64,000 bases of DNA from Capilliphycus salinus (GTDB lineage: Bacteria; Cyanobacteriota; Cyanobacteriia; Cyanobacteriales; Microcoleaceae): positions 1-64,000 of the forward strand of contig NZ_CP178543.1 of assembly GCF_047276495.1 (NCBI RefSeq), in the 5' to 3' direction. The notes beneath the pieces were generated by a model that saw only the letters and a program-made list of their open reading frames with translations, ran no database searches and was not told the DNA's origin. How positions within the stretch are numbered: the first letter of the stretch is position 1; each line of letters begins with the position of its first letter. Of the stretch, positions 62,235 to 64,000 are shown in pieces. Made by a program: the position numbers and the translations under genes.

Positions 62235-63884
62235 TTAATTTCCGATAGTATTCCCGCTAATCACCTTAGAAAACTCTGTGGGAGTGAGGGATTTTAGAAC
62301 ACTTAACGTATAGGGTTCTTCCCCAATAGCCTGACCATAGGCGGCTTGCAAATAGGGTTTATATTGGAGATCTTCGGCAACATAGGAACCAAAAAAGGCA
62401 ACGCTCAAAGCGTTCATATAATTGCGAGTAACCTCAACTCCGGGCGATAACAATCCCCCCATTCCCGGAATTTCACTCATGTTGGATTTGTTGACATCAA
62501 AAAAGTGACTGTCGCCCCGTTTAATGACTAAATAACGATTGGAAGTAGTCAACCAAGTAAAGGTTTGAATTTGTTCGATAACCGCAGGGGCTAACAAATC
62601 ACCGCTACTCGCCCCCATCATTACAGGAATCGAAATTTGACTCAATCCTAACTGACCCAAAACTCCGCTATTAACGGGGTTAAGAACAACAACCGCTTTC
62701 ACACGCGGATCGCGAAATTGATACTCACTGTGAGGCAATTCTAAAGCCCGACATTGCAAAAACATCGAGGGATTCACAATTTTATTTTCAGGCGTACAAT
62801 CACCCTGTAATTTCTCAAAATCAATGGTTGCACCTGCCAAAGCGAGGGCTGTATATCCCCCAAAAGAATGACCCCAAACCCCTACTTTTTCTAAGTTTAA
62901 CTGATTTTTGAGTTCTTTTTTGTTCAATCGTTCTAGGTAATCCAGCAAGTGGGAAATATCGTGAGGGCGATCGATAAATTGATTCACTTCAAATATATCG
63001 TTTCTTTCTCCTGCGAGTAATTCTTGCAAGGCTTGATAATCACTACCGGGATGTTGGGGAACCGCAACCGCAAACCCGTAAGAAGCGAGATGTCTTGCTA
63101 AATCTTCAAACCGAGAGCGATCGGAAGCTAAACCGTGAGAAATAACAATAACGGGAATTGACTTTTCTGTTGTGGCGTTTTCTTGTACCGCAGTTGGCAG
63201 GTAAAAATCCGTTTCAAATTGGCGATTTCGCTGCCAATCAAATAAGGATAACGTTTGTTTAGAAACTTCAAGCGCCCCCCGTTGGCGTAAGTCTGGCATT
63301 TGGTTAAAATCAACCGGATTTGAAGCGGAAACTTCGGCTGATGCCAATTCTTCTAAAGAGGCAATAACGGTATTGGTTTGGCGAATTAAAGAGACAACTC
63401 GCACCATTGTATCGAGGGCTTCTTCGAGATCGACATGAATACTTTCTGCGGGGAATTGGCGCAAAATCTCAAGAATATTAAACCCTTCTGGATCATTGGT
63501 AGTTGCTGCCATTACTGCACTATAAATCGCCTCCGAACCGTTTTCGCCAGATTCCGTTTTAATCAAGCCTCCAACGTATTCTAAAAAAGAAGCAACCATC
63601 GGAGATTTTAACAGTCGGGCTGTGGCTTCGGAGTCAAAAGAGTAACGAGTTTTTAATAATTCGCGGACTTGTCGCTGTTCACTCGGGGTTAACCAATTGA
63701 GATAGGTTTCTAAAGGTTTATTATCGGGAAGTAAACCGGTTTCTGCGTAATTTTCTAAGGTATCGATGGAAACCTCCAGGTTCATTTTCCCGACAGGAAA
63801 CACTATCGTTTCCGCCGCCATTGCGGGTAAACTAACCAACACAGCAGGCACAATACTTAAGGCGAGAGACTTTAGCCAACCCAT
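62235..63884 (-). CDS. secreted DUF1400 / alpha-beta hydrolase
   Basis: 549 residues. A signal peptide ends at MAAET. The N-terminal DUF1400 domain (about 24-150) includes ETIVFPVGKMNLEVSIDTLENYAETG and LLPDNKPLETYL, and is known only from cyanobacteria. The second half is an alpha/beta hydrolase: VIVISHGLASDRSRFEDLARHLASYGFAVAVPQHPGSD with the oxyanion region, nucleophile elbow GHSFGGY, Asp region NPVNSGVLG and the final His in GDSHFFD. Predicted to be a periplasmic or lumenal esterase. The substrate is unknown. Confidence 0.9.
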   Translation of the reverse strand: MGWLKSLALSIVPAVLVSLPAMAAETIVFPVGKMNLEVSIDTLENYAETGLLPDNKPLETYLNWLTPSEQRQVRELLKTRYSFDSEATARLLKSPMVASFLEYVGGLIKTESGENGSEAIYSAVMAATTNDPEGFNILEILRQFPAESIHVDLEEALDTMVRVVSLIRQTNTVIASLEELASAEVSASNPVDFNQMPDLRQRGALEVSKQTLSLFDWQRNRQFETDFYLPTAVQENATTEKSIPVIVISHGLASDRSRFEDLARHLASYGFAVAVPQHPGSDYQALQELLAGERNDIFEVNQFIDRPHDISHLLDYLERLNKKELKNQLNLEKVGVWGHSFGGYTALALAGATIDFEKLQGDCTPENKIVNPSMFLQCRALELPHSEYQFRDPRVKAVVVLNPVNSGVLGQLGLSQISIPVMMGASSGDLLAPAVIEQIQTFTWLTTSNRYLVIKRGDSHFFDVNKSNMSEIPGMGGLLSPGVEVTRNYMNALSVAFFGSYVAEDLQYKPYLQAAYGQAIGEEPYTLSVLKSLTPTEFSKVISGNTIGN

Positions 63885-64000
63885 AGTTTTTAGCTCTTAT
63901 TCGAGTCTGACAGCTTCTATCTCTATATTAATTGATTGAATCGGAGAAAATTGGGAACTATAACGTTTGATTTATCTTTCAATAATAAATATTTTATAAT

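Overview
The window is chromosomal DNA of a filamentous, probably Oscillatoriales-type cyanobacterium. The evidence is the many HIP1-like GCGATCGC octamers, a high-light-inducible protein, a CAAD/CURT1-type thylakoid protein, a nitrate-reductase-associated protein, MiaE, AcnB as aconitase, very long multi-PAS signalling proteins, short heptamer tandem repeats and abundant Uma2 and toxin-antitoxin genes. No rRNA, tRNA, CRISPR array, transposase or prophage was seen. The genus cannot be fixed from the sequence alone.

Layout. 1-6,100: a PqqD/RRE-like protein with an unusual lasso-leader-like tail, a DUF3352 protein, an UbiB-family kinase, MiaE and a GNAT enzyme, with heptamer arrays and two inverted-repeat elements between them. 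6,100-15,100: a minus-strand signalling cluster made of a 2,085-residue hybrid histidine kinase with nine PAS domains, a REC-PAS-GGDEF protein with a one-base frameshift just before its active site, and a small LuxR-type regulator. 15,500-20,500: a divergent PII paralogue lacking both classical modification residues, then a TetR-controlled electrophile/redox set (TetR, thioredoxin, old yellow enzyme, glutathione transferase), then a maltose O-acetyltransferase-type gene. 20,600-23,400: an overlapping ABC-ATPase/TOPRIM pair resembling PARIS-type defence, next to a restriction-endonuclease-like pseudogene. 23,500-31,700: housekeeping and membrane genes (GH57, PsiE-like, nitrate-reductase-associated protein, RimM, TPR protein, MshEN-repeat protein, MurE, glutaredoxin-like). 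31,700-35,900: a GGDEF-EAL protein. 36,400-38,600: SGNH hydrolase and two nuclease-fold genes.

38,600-43,620 is a direct segmental duplication. Each copy holds a broken small gene followed by an array of 23-residue (69-bp) leucine-rich repeats of about 670 residues. The second copy begins inside a truncated toxin gene. Next come a membrane-anchored protein of unknown function (43,667-44,458), AcnB, and an AT-rich SF2 helicase with a possible nuclease domain (47,733-50,348). 50,400-52,410 is a toxin-antitoxin patch (RelE/ParE pair, orphan Phd-like antitoxin, VapC-type PIN pair, HicB remnant) punctuated by three copies of a GTTGGGTTT...AAACCCAAC repeat.

52,500-57,600: CAAD protein, a complete ECF nickel/cobalt importer (ATPase, CbiQ, CbiM/NikM, NikL-like) with a leading lipoprotein, and a high-light-inducible protein. 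57,700-63,900: a membrane-anchored hypothetical, a phosphodiester glycosidase, a PP2C/VWA (TerY-like) pair, Uma2 and a DUF1400 alpha/beta hydrolase. The best candidates for something new are the RRE protein with its own leader-like tail, the TOPRIM/ATPase pair, the helicase-nuclease, the tail-anchored 263-residue protein beside the LRR duplication, and the lipoprotein tied to the metal importer.
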